Shown piece after piece: positions 53,207 to 61,457 of a DNA stretch of 64,000 nucleotides. The stretch comes from Antribacter gilvus (GTDB lineage Bacteria > Actinomycetota > Actinomycetes > Actinomycetales > Cellulomonadaceae), in the NCBI RefSeq assembly GCF_003946865.1, contig NZ_QXTH01000003.1, positions 62,001-126,000 of the forward strand, given 5' to 3'. Position numbers and translations under genes: made by a program. Position 1 is the first letter of the stretch, and every line of letters begins with the position of its first letter. The notes beneath the pieces are model-generated. The model was not told the DNA's origin. It made no database searches and saw only the letters and a list, made by a program, of their open reading frames with translations.

Positions 53207-54672
53207 GGGACGAGCTCCTCGAAGAGGTGGCGGGGCACGGTGGCGCGACGAGGTCCGGCGGGCGTCTTCCAGGTGACGTCCTCGTTGCCGGCGGCGCGAC
53301 GGCCGTGCCGCTCGGCGAGCACGAGGAGGCCCACCACGCTGGCGAGCCCCTGGCTGGGCGGGTGCTGGGCGAGGACCTGGGCGACGGAGACCTCCCCGGA
53401 GCGCGTGACCGCGTCGTTGACATGGGCACGCAGCTCGGTCACGTCGATCTCGGAGGCGCGGGCCAGCTCGCGCAGGACGGCGGGGTCGACGCCGGTGCCA
53501 CGCCCGGCGTGGCTCACGACCGGCGGCGCAGGCTCGGCGTCCTCCGGGTGATGGAGCGCGAGCCCGGCGGGGGTCGACGGGTCGGCGGCGCCGAGGGAGA
53601 GCGTGAGCGCCGTGGGGGTTCCGAGCGGGATCGTCTCCGCCGTGCCGAGGGAGGCCTGCACCGTGTCCCGGAGGAGGCCGTGCAGGGCCTGCTCGGCCGC
53701 GGGAGCGTCGGCCCGGAGGCGTCGGACCAGCCCTCGCCGGAGGGCGGCCAGAGTAGCGGCGGCGTCGTCCGTGGCGGCCTCGAGGGCGGGGACGAGGCGG
53801 CGCAGGGCTGCCGACTCTGCGGGGGAGAGGCCGACGCGTCCGGCGTCGAGCAGCGGCGTCGGGTCCAGGTCGGCGGCACGTTCGCGCAGGGCCTTGCCGA
53901 CCGCGGCCACCGCCTTGCCGGCCGCCGACTCCGCAAGGTGGTCCACGCCGCGGAACAGGTCGTCGAGTACGGCGTCGCGGCGGACGGCTTCCGTTGCGGC
54001 GCCCGACTGGGCCTCGGTGAGGCGACTGCGGAGGTCGTCGTCGGCGCGCTCCAGCTCGGCGACGGCACGGGCAAGGCCGGCGGGGACCTCGGCCGCGACG
54101 GCGAGCAGCTCGCGCACCTGCTGGGCGGCCTCCTCGGGCGTCAGCATCGGGGCGTCGCCGTCGCGCACGCGGGCGATCTCGGCGTCGATACGTCCGCGCT
54201 CCGCCTGCAGGACGGCGAGCCGGGCGTCCCGGTCCGGCTCGGTGCCCGCGAGCACGCGCCGCAGCCCGTCGGCGACGAGGGCGACGCGCGTCGGCGTCGC
54301 ACGTGGTGGAGGGGCGTCCAGGGCGGCGGCGAACCTCAGGGCCACCAGGGCGCCCTCCGACGGCTCGACCACCTCAGCGGCTCCGCCGCGGGTGCCCCGC
54401 GTGACCGTGCGTCGCACCAGGACGCCGTCGGTCAACCACTCGTGGACCAGCTCGCCGGCGCTGGGGAGGTCGGCGTCCTGGTGCCGAAGCTGGTCGAGCT
54501 CGTCGTCCAGGAGGGCGACAAGCTCGCGCTCGGGCAGGCGCCGCGCCTGGTCGTCGAGGCAGCGCGCCAGCAGCGTGACCGCCACCGGTGCGTGGCGCGA
54601 CCGCAGGAGCACCCAGGCGGGGTGCTCCTGTGCCAGGCGTCGTGCGTCGCGCGCCGCGGTCAGCGTGCTCAT
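53203..54672 (-). CDS. jetA: JetA/MksF-type kleisin subunit (DUF3375)
   Basis: A 489-residue DUF3375 protein. N-terminal winged-helix-like region (LAQEHPAWVLLRSRHAPVAVTLLARCL, ELVHEWLTDGVLVRRTV), a long central helical segment (AVLQAERGRIDAEIARVRDGDAPMLTPEEAAQQVRELL) and a C-terminal domain ending in RRATVPRHLFEELVP. It bridges the two JetC heads. It is the first gene of the operon; ATG 54672 was chosen because earlier codons run into the intergenic region. jetB starts inside its stop codon. Confidence 0.87.
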   Translation of the reverse strand: MSTLTAARDARRLAQEHPAWVLLRSRHAPVAVTLLARCLDDQARRLPERELVALLDDELDQLRHQDADLPSAGELVHEWLTDGVLVRRTVTRGTRGGAAEVVEPSEGALVALRFAAALDAPPPRATPTRVALVADGLRRVLAGTEPDRDARLAVLQAERGRIDAEIARVRDGDAPMLTPEEAAQQVRELLAVAAEVPAGLARAVAELERADDDLRSRLTEAQSGAATEAVRRDAVLDDLFRGVDHLAESAAGKAVAAVGKALRERAADLDPTPLLDAGRVGLSPAESAALRRLVPALEAATDDAAATLAALRRGLVRRLRADAPAAEQALHGLLRDTVQASLGTAETIPLGTPTALTLSLGAADPSTPAGLALHHPEDAEPAPPVVSHAGRGTGVDPAVLRELARASEIDVTELRAHVNDAVTRSGEVSVAQVLAQHPPSQGLASVVGLLVLAERHGRRAAGNEDVTWKTPAGPRRATVPRHLFEELVP

Positions 54673-54851
54673 GACCGCAGAGAGTATCGGCCCCGGATGG
54701 ACGTTCTTGACCGCATCCTGGACTCGGGCGGGCCGGGAGCGGGTGAACCGGGGCATTCGGGGCGGGCTTTCGGCGTGTCGAGGATGCCCCAGGGCTACGA
54801 TCACTCACCCATCCGGCCGGGTGCGGCGAGTGGACGAACCCTGGAGGCGAT

Positions 54852-55448
54852 GTGTCGCAGGCGCCGGACAACCTGCTTGCACGGCTGGTCAGACACCTGT
54901 CCCGGCGTGGCTGGAGCGAGGTGCTGCAGTTCGCAGGCGTCCTGGTGCTCTTCGTCGCCGGGGTGCTCGGGTACAGCGGGTACGCCGACCAGCGTGACAT
55001 CGGGACGGCCCACAGATTGAAGGCCACCGGTATCTCCGCCGTCGCGTACGACGCGGAGCTGACGACGACGCGGAAGGCGCCTCGCACCATGCATGTCAGG
55101 CCGAGGGAAGACATCGCCCGCGATGCCCAGCGGGACGTGAGCGAGGTGAGCGCGACCGTCTACCTCAGGGACGGCACGCACGAGGAGATCCACCTGACAC
55201 ATCCGCAGCTCCATGGGAGGGACGACGCCGAGGACCGTGCGCTGCGCGCCAACTACGACGGCACCTTCGACGTGCTCTTCGACCCCGAGGACGAGAACAT
55301 GGTCATGGCCGAGGCTGACGTCGAGCGGCTGCTCGCGGGCTCCCCGGCAGCGACCGGGAAGTTCGTTACCGGCGTGGTCGGCATCGTGGTCGGCGTCGGG
55401 ATCTTTGCGTTGGGCAGGGCGACGCGCAGGTCGCAAGGGCGTCGATGA
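54852..55448 (+). CDS. DUF3592-like two-helix membrane protein
   Basis: A 198-residue protein with one helix near the N-terminus (EVLQFAGVLVLFVAGVLGYSGY) and one near the C-terminus (KFVTGVVGIVVGVGIFALG), enclosing a soluble region of about 115 residues, in the manner of DUF3592 proteins. GGAGG before GTG 54852 is a good ribosome site. Divergent from the jet operon; no functional link is evident. Confidence 0.7.
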   Translation: MSQAPDNLLARLVRHLSRRGWSEVLQFAGVLVLFVAGVLGYSGYADQRDIGTAHRLKATGISAVAYDAELTTTRKAPRTMHVRPREDIARDAQRDVSEVSATVYLRDGTHEEIHLTHPQLHGRDDAEDRALRANYDGTFDVLFDPEDENMVMAEADVERLLAGSPAATGKFVTGVVGIVVGVGIFALGRATRRSQGRR

Positions 55449-55647
55449 GGCAGGCTGGTTGCCCTGGCCCGGGCAGCTGCCGCCCGGATGGTCGTGGCCC
55501 TGAGCAGGGCGGATGCCCGACCCTTCCGGTGGACGCGCGGATCTCCTCCTAGAGGAATAGAGTGCTAGCCATTACAGGGTCTGCCGGGATAACGCCCACC
55601 CGGCGGGCCCTGTTGTGCGCTCAGGACCTCTTCGGACGGAGCCCTAC

Positions 55648-55917
55648 GTGTCCAAGACCGCTCTCTCCCGTCAGCCCGTCGGCCCACCAGGGACCACCGG
55701 CGAGCTCATCACCCGTCTGCGCCTCTCGCGCGGGCTCAGCATGAGCACGCTCGCCCGCAACGCGGGCGTGCCCACCTCCACGATCAGCCGCATCGAGACC
55801 GGACGCATGCAGCCCAGCCTCGCGATGCTGCGCCGGATCGCTGCGGCGGCAGGCTTCCGGCTCGTGGTCCGCGTGACCGACGTGCCCGACGGCAACCACT
55901 GGGAGGTGTGCCTGTGA
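55648..55917 (+). CDS. XRE-family helix-turn-helix protein
   Basis: An 89-residue Cro/C1-type HTH protein (LITRLRLSRGLSMSTLARNAGVPTSTISRIETGRMQPSLAMLRRIAAAAGFRL). GTG 55648 has GGAG seven bases upstream. The short C-terminal stretch (DVPDGNHWEVCL) is unlike a ligand domain. It may be the antitoxin-type half of a lost pair or a stand-alone regulator. Confidence 0.78.
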   Translation: MSKTALSRQPVGPPGTTGELITRLRLSRGLSMSTLARNAGVPTSTISRIETGRMQPSLAMLRRIAAAAGFRLVVRVTDVPDGNHWEVCL

Positions 55918-56092
55918 CGTCCCTGCGTGTCCGGACGAGGGCCCAGGGTGCGCTAACTTGTCGAAGCATGCGCCACCCACACGCGATCCCGGGCCGGGTG
56001 AATGTTCGCCCCGCCCAGGGATCCGGGCTCCTGGCGAGCGGTCACGTACGTCCCCTCGTGCCAGCCAGTGCTTTGAGCCGTATGGTCCCCAT

Positions 56093-56782
56093 ATGCCGAC
56101 CGTCATGATCCCTGGCGAGGTGCGGGCCGAGGTCGAGGTGCTGTGGGACTACCACGACCTCGGTCACGAGCCGCGGCCCGTCGACGTCTGCATCGGCCTC
56201 GGCGGACACGACCTCGGCGTCGCGGAACGCGCGGCCGAGCTGTTTCACCGGGGCTACTTCCCGCGGATCGTGTTCACCGGAGCGAACGCCCCCACCACTC
56301 TCGACGCCTTCCCGTCGGGGGAGGCCGTGGGGTACCGGGACCACGCGGTGGCCCACGGGGTCCCCGCGGGCGCCGTGATCGTCGAGCCCCGGGCGCGGAA
56401 CACGAGCGAGAACCTCGAGTACAGCCGCAAGAAGCTGGCCGAGGAGCAGATCGAGGTGGGCTCGGTGCTCCTCGTGACGCGGCCGTACCAGCAGCGCCGC
56501 GCCTATGCCACGTGCCGCATGGTGTGGCCCGAGGTGGAGGTCTTCTGCGCCTCCCAACGGTTGCCGCTCGACCAGTACGTGGCCTACATCGGGGACGTCA
56601 CGCGCGTCATCGACATGATCGTGGGCGACACCCAGCGGCTCAGCCTCTACGCCGAGAAGGGCTTCATCGCGCAACCCGAGGAAGAGGTGCCGGACCGCGT
56701 GCTGCTGGCGTTCGACCGCCTCGTCGCCGCCGGCTACACGAGCCGGCTGGTCCCCGAGGCGTGCGACACGGTCGCTGTCTGA
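56093..56782 (+). CDS. YdcF/SanA-like DUF218 protein
   Basis: A 229-residue DUF218 protein with the family motifs VDVCIGLGGHDLGVAERAAELFHRGYFPRIVFTGA, EPRARNTSENLEYSRKKL, VLLVTRPYQQRRAYATCRMVWP. It lacks a membrane anchor, unlike SanA. YdcF binds S-adenosylmethionine; enzymatic role is unknown. ATG 56093 is six bases after TATGGT (56081-56086), with GTGCCA seventeen bases before that: a leaderless start. Confidence 0.82.
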   Translation: MPTVMIPGEVRAEVEVLWDYHDLGHEPRPVDVCIGLGGHDLGVAERAAELFHRGYFPRIVFTGANAPTTLDAFPSGEAVGYRDHAVAHGVPAGAVIVEPRARNTSENLEYSRKKLAEEQIEVGSVLLVTRPYQQRRAYATCRMVWPEVEVFCASQRLPLDQYVAYIGDVTRVIDMIVGDTQRLSLYAEKGFIAQPEEEVPDRVLLAFDRLVAAGYTSRLVPEACDTVAV

Positions 56783-56829
56783 CCTCGGGGCTCCTGGCGG
56801 GGCATCGAGGTATCGGATAGTTTCACGTC

Positions 56830-57102
56830 ATGGCACAGGACCCGGCGACGCGCGGCAAGTCCCCGCTGTCGTGGAAGCAGGTCGTGACGCTCGTCGGGTC
56901 GCTCGGCTATGTGGCCAGCCCCGTCGACCTGATCCCGGACGTCCTCGCCCCCTTCGGTCTCGGCGACGACGCCGTGGCGGTGGTGATCGCCTCCATCACG
57001 CTCGTGACCGCCGTGCGACGGTTCCGGGCGGGCCGGCCCAAGCGGGTCGCCGGGGGCACGCAGGCGCCGCAGGTGACGGCGAAGCCGCGGTCCAAGCGGT
57101 AG
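56830..57102 (+). CDS. DUF1232 (YkvA-type) small membrane protein
   Basis: A 90-residue DUF1232 protein with the hallmark LGYVASPVDLIPDVLAPFGLGDDAVAVVIASITLV, two short hydrophobic helices and a basic C-terminus. Function is unknown. TAGTTT (56818-56823) lies six bases before ATG 56830, so the mRNA is probably leaderless. Confidence 0.85.
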   Translation: MAQDPATRGKSPLSWKQVVTLVGSLGYVASPVDLIPDVLAPFGLGDDAVAVVIASITLVTAVRRFRAGRPKRVAGGTQAPQVTAKPRSKR

Positions 57103-57240
57103 CGCCACCACATCTGCCCTGATCACAGCGCCGGGCGATTTCACCCGGCCGACCCGGGCGTACCACGGTCGTGTTATCGCCTCACTCGCGAAAGCCCCAT
57201 AACCTCTGAGCGTCCCTGCTCATCGCTCCGGAGGTTCTCT

Positions 57241-57408
57241 GTGCCCGCATCCCCTGGTCCCCACCCGACCCGTGACGGCACGACGGACGAGACGTCGACG
57301 GGGAAGCACGATCCTGGCCGGCCAGGACGCTCGGCTGTCGTGGTCCAGGTCGTCGCGGTGGTGATCTCGCTCGGGATCCTCATCGGGATCCTGCTGTACG
57401 TGTTCTGA
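57241..57408 (+). CDS. 55-residue single-pass membrane protein
   Basis: A short gene with a strong site, CGGAGG, six bases before GTG 57241. It encodes a Gly/Thr/Pro-rich soluble N-terminus of about 33 residues and one C-terminal helix (VVVQVVAVVISLGILIGILL, then YVF and stop). Function is unknown; the ribosome site and clean helix argue that it is expressed. Confidence 0.6.
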   Translation: MPASPGPHPTRDGTTDETSTGKHDPGRPGRSAVVVQVVAVVISLGILIGILLYVF

Positions 57409-57509
57409 CCGCCCTCCGCGGGTCTTCGCGGGGTCCCGCCCGGCCGCGTCACCAGAGGTCAGGTCGGGCGGGTTCCCGCACTTCACCGTCACCGGTGGCG
57501 GGGAGCAGG

Positions 57510-58139
57510 ATGCGCTGCGAATCTGCCCCTATGGGACAGAACGCGACAGACGAGCACGTCGAGACGTTGACCCTCCCGGCCGGCGGGATCCCCGCGCTCC
57601 GGCCCTTCGGCAGGACCGTCCCGGCTGCGCCGGCCGCTGCGGCTGCGCCGGCCGCGTCCGCGTCGACCCGTTCGGCTCCTGCGGCCGCTCCTGCCGCACC
57701 TGTTTCCGGGCTCGCGATCCCGAAGGTTCCCGCGACGGTGCTCCCGGCGCCGCGCCGCGGACGGCACTTCGCGGACACCGGGCCCGCACCCGCGACCGGG
57801 CCCGCACCTGGACCCGCACCCGCGCTTCCGCGCCGGGGCGGCACGGGGCAGGCACCCGGACGCGTGGTGGCGCGGGTGGCTCTGCCCGACGACGGACGCT
57901 GGGGTCGCCTCGGGCGCGCACCGCTGACCGCCCGCGAGGCCGAGGAGGCCTGCCGGTACCGGGTCGCCGTCATGTACGGCACCGACGGCACCGTGCTGGA
58001 GCTGCGCGCGGTGCGGACCGCGACCGGTCAGGCCACCGTGCACCTTGCGGAGCCGGACGGCACGGCCGAGTACCACATGCTCGCGGAACAGGTGCCGGGC
58101 GGCGTGCGCATCACGCGCTGCAGCCAGGTCTTCGCCTGA
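57510..58139 (+). CDS. Rv3235-family protein
   Basis: About 209 residues. The first 110 are Ala/Pro-rich and disordered; the C-terminal 90 form a small alpha/beta domain (LTAREAEEACRYRVAVMYGTDGTVLELRAVRTATGQATVHLAEP). This layout and domain resemble Rv3235-type actinobacterial proteins, which are usually next to secA; here no secA is seen. ATG 57510 or ATG 57531 may be the start. Confidence 0.6.
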   Translation: MRCESAPMGQNATDEHVETLTLPAGGIPALRPFGRTVPAAPAAAAAPAASASTRSAPAAAPAAPVSGLAIPKVPATVLPAPRRGRHFADTGPAPATGPAPGPAPALPRRGGTGQAPGRVVARVALPDDGRWGRLGRAPLTAREAEEACRYRVAVMYGTDGTVLELRAVRTATGQATVHLAEPDGTAEYHMLAEQVPGGVRITRCSQVFA

Positions 58140-58145
58140 AGGGTC

Positions 58146-58165
58146 AGGGCGCTAGAAAGCGCCCT
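58146..58165. terminator. Small bidirectional terminator
   Basis: AGGGCGCT and AGCGCCCT pair over a 4-base loop between convergent stops. It includes the stop codon of the DUF4126 gene. Confidence 0.6.
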
Positions 58166-58748
58166 TGAGATTGCCGCGTCTGCGCCAGCTGCGGACCACG
58201 AGGATGATGCACGCCACGAGGCCGAGCAGCAGCGGGATGACGAGGATGGGCAGCAGGACGGCGAGGAACGACATGCCGACCGAGCCCACGTCCTCCGCCG
58301 TGCTGACGAAGGGCGCTGCGGTGCCGCCGGTGGCGGTGTTCGCAAGGACCCGTGCCCCGGACTTGGTGGCATGGACGCCCAGCGCGAGGACGATGCCGAG
58401 CACGACCGGCATCCACTGCCCTGACTGGAGGAACGACTGGGGGTCGGTGACCGTGACGGTCTCCGAGCCGGCGCCCGCCCCGAACGCGATGCCGCCCGCA
58501 GTAGGCCGGATCACGGTCTGGATCACGTCGTTGACGGTGTCGACCACGGGGATCTTGTCGGCGACGAACTCGACCACGAGCAGGACCACGAGGATGCCCA
58601 GCACCCACGGGTTCTCCAGCCACGCCCACGAGCCGGGCAGCTCCAGCAGGTCGGTGAACCGCGAGAGAAGTCCCAGCAGGATGAGCGGGATCCAGGCGTT
58701 GAGGCCGGCAGCCAGGGCGAGGCCGCTGCCAGTGGCAAGCTCGAGCAT
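58152..58748 (-). CDS. DUF4126 membrane protein
   Basis: A 198-residue membrane protein with five or six hydrophobic helices, matching DUF4126: SGLALAAGLNAWIPLILLGLLSRF, WVLGILVVLLVVEFVADKIPVVDTVNDVIQTVIRPTAGGI, and a C-terminal helix with the basic tail RSWRRRGNLKGAF. Function is unknown. ATG 58748 (MLELATG) is the likely start. Confidence 0.82.
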   Translation of the reverse strand: MLELATGSGLALAAGLNAWIPLILLGLLSRFTDLLELPGSWAWLENPWVLGILVVLLVVEFVADKIPVVDTVNDVIQTVIRPTAGGIAFGAGAGSETVTVTDPQSFLQSGQWMPVVLGIVLALGVHATKSGARVLANTATGGTAAPFVSTAEDVGSVGMSFLAVLLPILVIPLLLGLVACIILVVRSWRRRGNLKGAF

Positions 58749-58831
58749 GCCCACAGTGTGGCACGCACCACCCACACTCCCGGTGAAGCCTCCACCGCCG
58801 TCTCCGAACCGTGACGTGCGACGGGACCGCC

Positions 58832-59887
58832 TTACCGCAGCGGCGTGTGCTCCGCCTCGACGACCTCGCCCGGCCGGACCGGGCCGGGCGGTGTGCCGTC
58901 GCCGAACGGGCGCCCGCCGAGCTCCTCGCGGCCGTGGGGCGTGACCCAGCCCGCCAGGTCAGGGCCCCGCGGGATGATCTGCGTGGGGTTGAGGTCCGTG
59001 TGGACCACGTAGTAGTGCTGCTTGATCTGCCGGAAGTCCACGGTGTCGCCGAACCCCGGGGTCTGGAACAGGTCCCGTGCGTAGCCCCACAGGGCCGGCA
59101 TCTCCGTCAGGCGGTTCCGGTTGCACTTGAAGTGCCCGTGGTAGACAGGGTCGAACCGCACCAGCGTGGTGAACAGCCGTACGTCGGCCTCGGTGATCGT
59201 GTCGCCGACGAGGTACCGCCGCTCGGACAGCCGCTCCTCGAGCCAGTCCAGGGCGGTCCACAGCCGGTCGTAGGCCTTCTCGTACGCCGCCTGCGAACCC
59301 GCGAAACCGCAGCGGTACACGCCGTTGTTCACCTCGGTGAAGACGCGGCGCATCACGGAGTCGAGCTCGTCGCGGTGGGCAGCGGGCAGCAGGTCCGGCG
59401 CGCCCTCCCGGTGGTGGGAGCGCCACTCCGTGGACAGGTCCAGCGTGATCTGCGCGAAGTCGTTCGTCACGACCGCCCCGTCCCCGGTGTCCACGATCGC
59501 CGGCACCGTGATGCCGCGCGGGTAGTCCGGGTCGCGCGCGAAGTAGGCCTCCTGAAGCCGCTCGATCCCCAGCACAGGGTCCCGGCCGCCCGGGTCGAGG
59601 TCGAACGTCCACGACCGCGCATCGTGCGTAGGTCCCGGCAGGCCGAGCGAGATCGCGTCCTCCAGGCCCAGCAGCCGGCGCACGATGATCGACCGGTTCG
59701 CCCACGGGCACGCCCGTGCCGCGACGAGCCGGTACCGGCCCGGCTCCACGGCGTAGCCGTCCCGCCCGTCCGCCGTGATCCTCGTGGAGATGTAGTTCTG
59801 GTCGCGCGTGTACTCCTTGCCGGGCACCGAGTATGTGCCCCCGACCGAGTGCTCGGGGTTCTCCGGGTTCGACGTCGACTCGCTCAT
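58832..59887 (-). CDS. Glutathionyl/mycothiolyl-hydroquinone reductase (YqjG/ECM4-like)
   Basis: A 351-residue omega-type glutathione S-transferase relative. The catalytic Cys lies in ARACPWANRSIIVRR; other features are SLGLPGPTHDARSWTFD, GGRDPVLGIERLQEAYFARDPDYPRGITVPAIVD and TEADVRLFTTLVRFDPVYHGHFKCNRNRL. Such enzymes reduce thiol-conjugated hydroquinones. Actinobacteria make mycothiol rather than glutathione, so mycothiol is the probable thiol. Confidence 0.92.
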   Translation of the reverse strand: MSESTSNPENPEHSVGGTYSVPGKEYTRDQNYISTRITADGRDGYAVEPGRYRLVAARACPWANRSIIVRRLLGLEDAISLGLPGPTHDARSWTFDLDPGGRDPVLGIERLQEAYFARDPDYPRGITVPAIVDTGDGAVVTNDFAQITLDLSTEWRSHHREGAPDLLPAAHRDELDSVMRRVFTEVNNGVYRCGFAGSQAAYEKAYDRLWTALDWLEERLSERRYLVGDTITEADVRLFTTLVRFDPVYHGHFKCNRNRLTEMPALWGYARDLFQTPGFGDTVDFRQIKQHYYVVHTDLNPTQIIPRGPDLAGWVTPHGREELGGRPFGDGTPPGPVRPGEVVEAEHTPLR

Positions 59888-59983
59888 GGGTCCGAGCCTA
59901 GGCCGAGCTGCTGACAGGGCGACCGGCGCGCCCGAGGCGAGCGACCGGCGTCGGGCAGCAGACTGGGCGCAGGAGGTGGCGAG

Positions 59984-60436
59984 ATGTTCGATGTGCTGGC
60001 GGTCCTTTCCGCCGTGATGCTCGGCCTGTCGGCCGGGGTGTTCTACGGGTTCTCCGCGTTCGTGATCCGTGGGCTGCGCCGCGCCGAGGACGGCGAGGCA
60101 GGAGCCGTGATGAACGGGATCAACGCCGAGGCGGTACGGCCGCCGTTCATGGTGGTGTTCATGGGCGCGCTGCTGCTGCCGCTCATCACCAGCGTGTGGG
60201 CGTTCGCGGCGGGCCTGCCCGGCGCGGGCTGGTTCCTCGCCGCGACGATCGTCTACGCCGTCGGGACGTTCGGTGTGACCGTCGGGCTCAACGTGCCGCT
60301 GAACAACGGGCTGCTCGCCGCGCCCGACCTCGCCGAGGGCTGGCGCGACTACCACGGGCCCTGGACACGGTGGAACCACGTGCGCGCGGCGTCGGCCGCG
60401 GTGGCCTCGGCGCTCGCGGTGGTGGGGCTGCTCTGA
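59984..60436 (+). CDS. DUF1772 (anthrone oxygenase-like) membrane protein
   Basis: A 150-residue four-helix membrane protein matching DUF1772: VLSAVMLGLSAGVFYGFSAFVIRGLRR, FMVVFMGALLLPLITSVWAF, VGLNVPLNNGLLA and WNHVRAASAAVASALAV. Some relatives oxidise anthrones; for most the function is unknown. AGGAGGTGGCG precedes ATG 59984. Confidence 0.85.
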   Translation: MFDVLAVLSAVMLGLSAGVFYGFSAFVIRGLRRAEDGEAGAVMNGINAEAVRPPFMVVFMGALLLPLITSVWAFAAGLPGAGWFLAATIVYAVGTFGVTVGLNVPLNNGLLAAPDLAEGWRDYHGPWTRWNHVRAASAAVASALAVVGLL

Positions 60437-60456
60437 CCGGGACAGGCCCGTCCCGG
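60437..60456 (+). terminator. Hairpin after DUF1772 gene
   Basis: CCGGGAC and GTCCCGG pair over six bases immediately after the stop codon. Confidence 0.55.
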
Positions 60457-60467
60457 AGGACCGGGGG

Positions 60468-60674
60468 TCAGGGGCCGAGCAGGGCGAGCGGAACGGCTGC
60501 GACGCCGTCCCGTCGGCGGTAAGCATGCTCGCCCGAGTAGACGACGACGACGTCGATCAGGTCACCCGCGATCTTGTTCCTCAGCCAGCCAAGATGCTTC
60601 ACATCTGCGTCTCCTACCCGGTCCGCGAGCTTGACCTCGATGGCCAGGACGCGACCGTCTGCACGGGATCTACT
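60468..60674 (-). pseudogene. Truncated C-terminal fragment of a DUF4143-type AAA ATPase gene
   Basis: On the minus strand a frame with no start reads VLAIEVKLADRVGDADVKHL, then a further GWLRNKIAGDLIDVVVVYSG and ending VAAVPLALLGP before TGA. This is the conserved tail (with the Glu-Val-Lys nuclease-fold motif) of DUF4143/ATP-binding proteins. Upstream homology stops near 60674, where a TAG interrupts the frame and tandem 23-bp repeats begin. The ATPase domain is absent. Confidence 0.7.
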
Positions 60675-60678
60675 CTAC

Positions 60679-60740
60679 TGATCGCAGGGGTTCTAGTCTT
60701 CTGATCGCAGCGCTTGTGGTCTTCCGATCGCAGGGTCTCG
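60679..60740. repeat. Three imperfect tandem 23-bp repeats
   Basis: GATCGCAG recurs at exactly 23-base spacing (60680, 60703, 60726), with similar flanks (GGTTCTAGTCTTC, CGCTTGTGGTCTTC). It directly abuts the broken end of the DUF4143 fragment and could be the terminus of a lost mobile element. Confidence 0.6.
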
Positions 60741-60804
60741 ATCGGGGCGGACCTCCCCGGTGCGGGGCTCGCTCAGCAGGGTGGAACTGCTCTGACCTGA
60801 CTGC

Positions 60805-61374
60805 TCACTGTCGCACCGCGCTTTCCGGTTCGACCAGGGCCGACGGCGCGGTCGGGTACCAGCCTCGGACGAGGAGCAGCAGGCCGAAGGTGATCTCGAA
60901 CAGTCCGCCCGGGACGGCGAGCGCGACGCTCGCTCCCGCGAGGACGGGTTCGAGGAGGACGCCGACGGCGAGCAGTGCATACCCCGCCGCGCCCCACAGC
61001 CCGAACCACCGGGGTGCCGTCCCCGCGGCGGGCAGCGCCAGGCAGAACGGGATGCTGCCCAGGCCGAGGAGGACCATCGCGGCCGTGTACGCGACGTGGT
61101 GTGCCGAGGCGTTCCCGCCCGCGAGGAGCAGGACGCCTCCAGCGAGGACGACGGCCTCCGTGATCCTGGTGAGGAGGTAGACCAGCGCCGCCCGTGGGGC
61201 AGCGACCCGCAGGGGGTGGTACAGGAGAACGCCGATGACAACGACGGCGGCCGAGTTCAGGAGCACCAGGACCAGGCCCGCAGGTCGCGGTGCGAGCGCG
61301 TCGCCGACGCCGTAGAGGACGAACACCGCGAGGAAGAGGGCGCCGGCGAGCCTGCCGGCCAGACGATGGGACAT
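60805..61374 (-). CDS. DUF4386 membrane protein
   Basis: A 189-residue membrane protein with six hydrophobic helices (RLAGALFLAVFVLYGVGDAL; LLNSAAVVVIGVLLYHPLR; GGLFEITFGLLLLVRGWYP), matching DUF4386. Divergent from a TetR regulator, with a palindrome between them, so it is the likely target of that regulator. Confidence 0.82.
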   Translation of the reverse strand: MSHRLAGRLAGALFLAVFVLYGVGDALAPRPAGLVLVLLNSAAVVVIGVLLYHPLRVAAPRAALVYLLTRITEAVVLAGGVLLLAGGNASAHHVAYTAAMVLLGLGSIPFCLALPAAGTAPRWFGLWGAAGYALLAVGVLLEPVLAGASVALAVPGGLFEITFGLLLLVRGWYPTAPSALVEPESAVRQ

Positions 61375-61386
61375 GATGCCTCCAGT

Positions 61387-61412
61387 CGTACAAAGTAAGG
61401 GTACTTAGTACG
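61387..61412. promoter_or_regulatory. TetR-type operator between DUF4386 and TetR genes
   Basis: CGTACAAAGTA and TACTTAGTACG are 11-base inverted arms with one mismatch across four bases, in the 83-base divergent promoter region. Confidence 0.7.
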
Positions 61413-61457
61413 GTAGCACTGCCTGGTAACCCGTCGAGCAACCGAGAGGATGTCTTC

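Noticed and set aside
54673-55647. Candidate JetD gene beside the jet operon
   Set aside because: The only genes here are a two-helix membrane protein and a small HTH protein; neither is of nuclease size or shows DUF3322/DUF2220 features.
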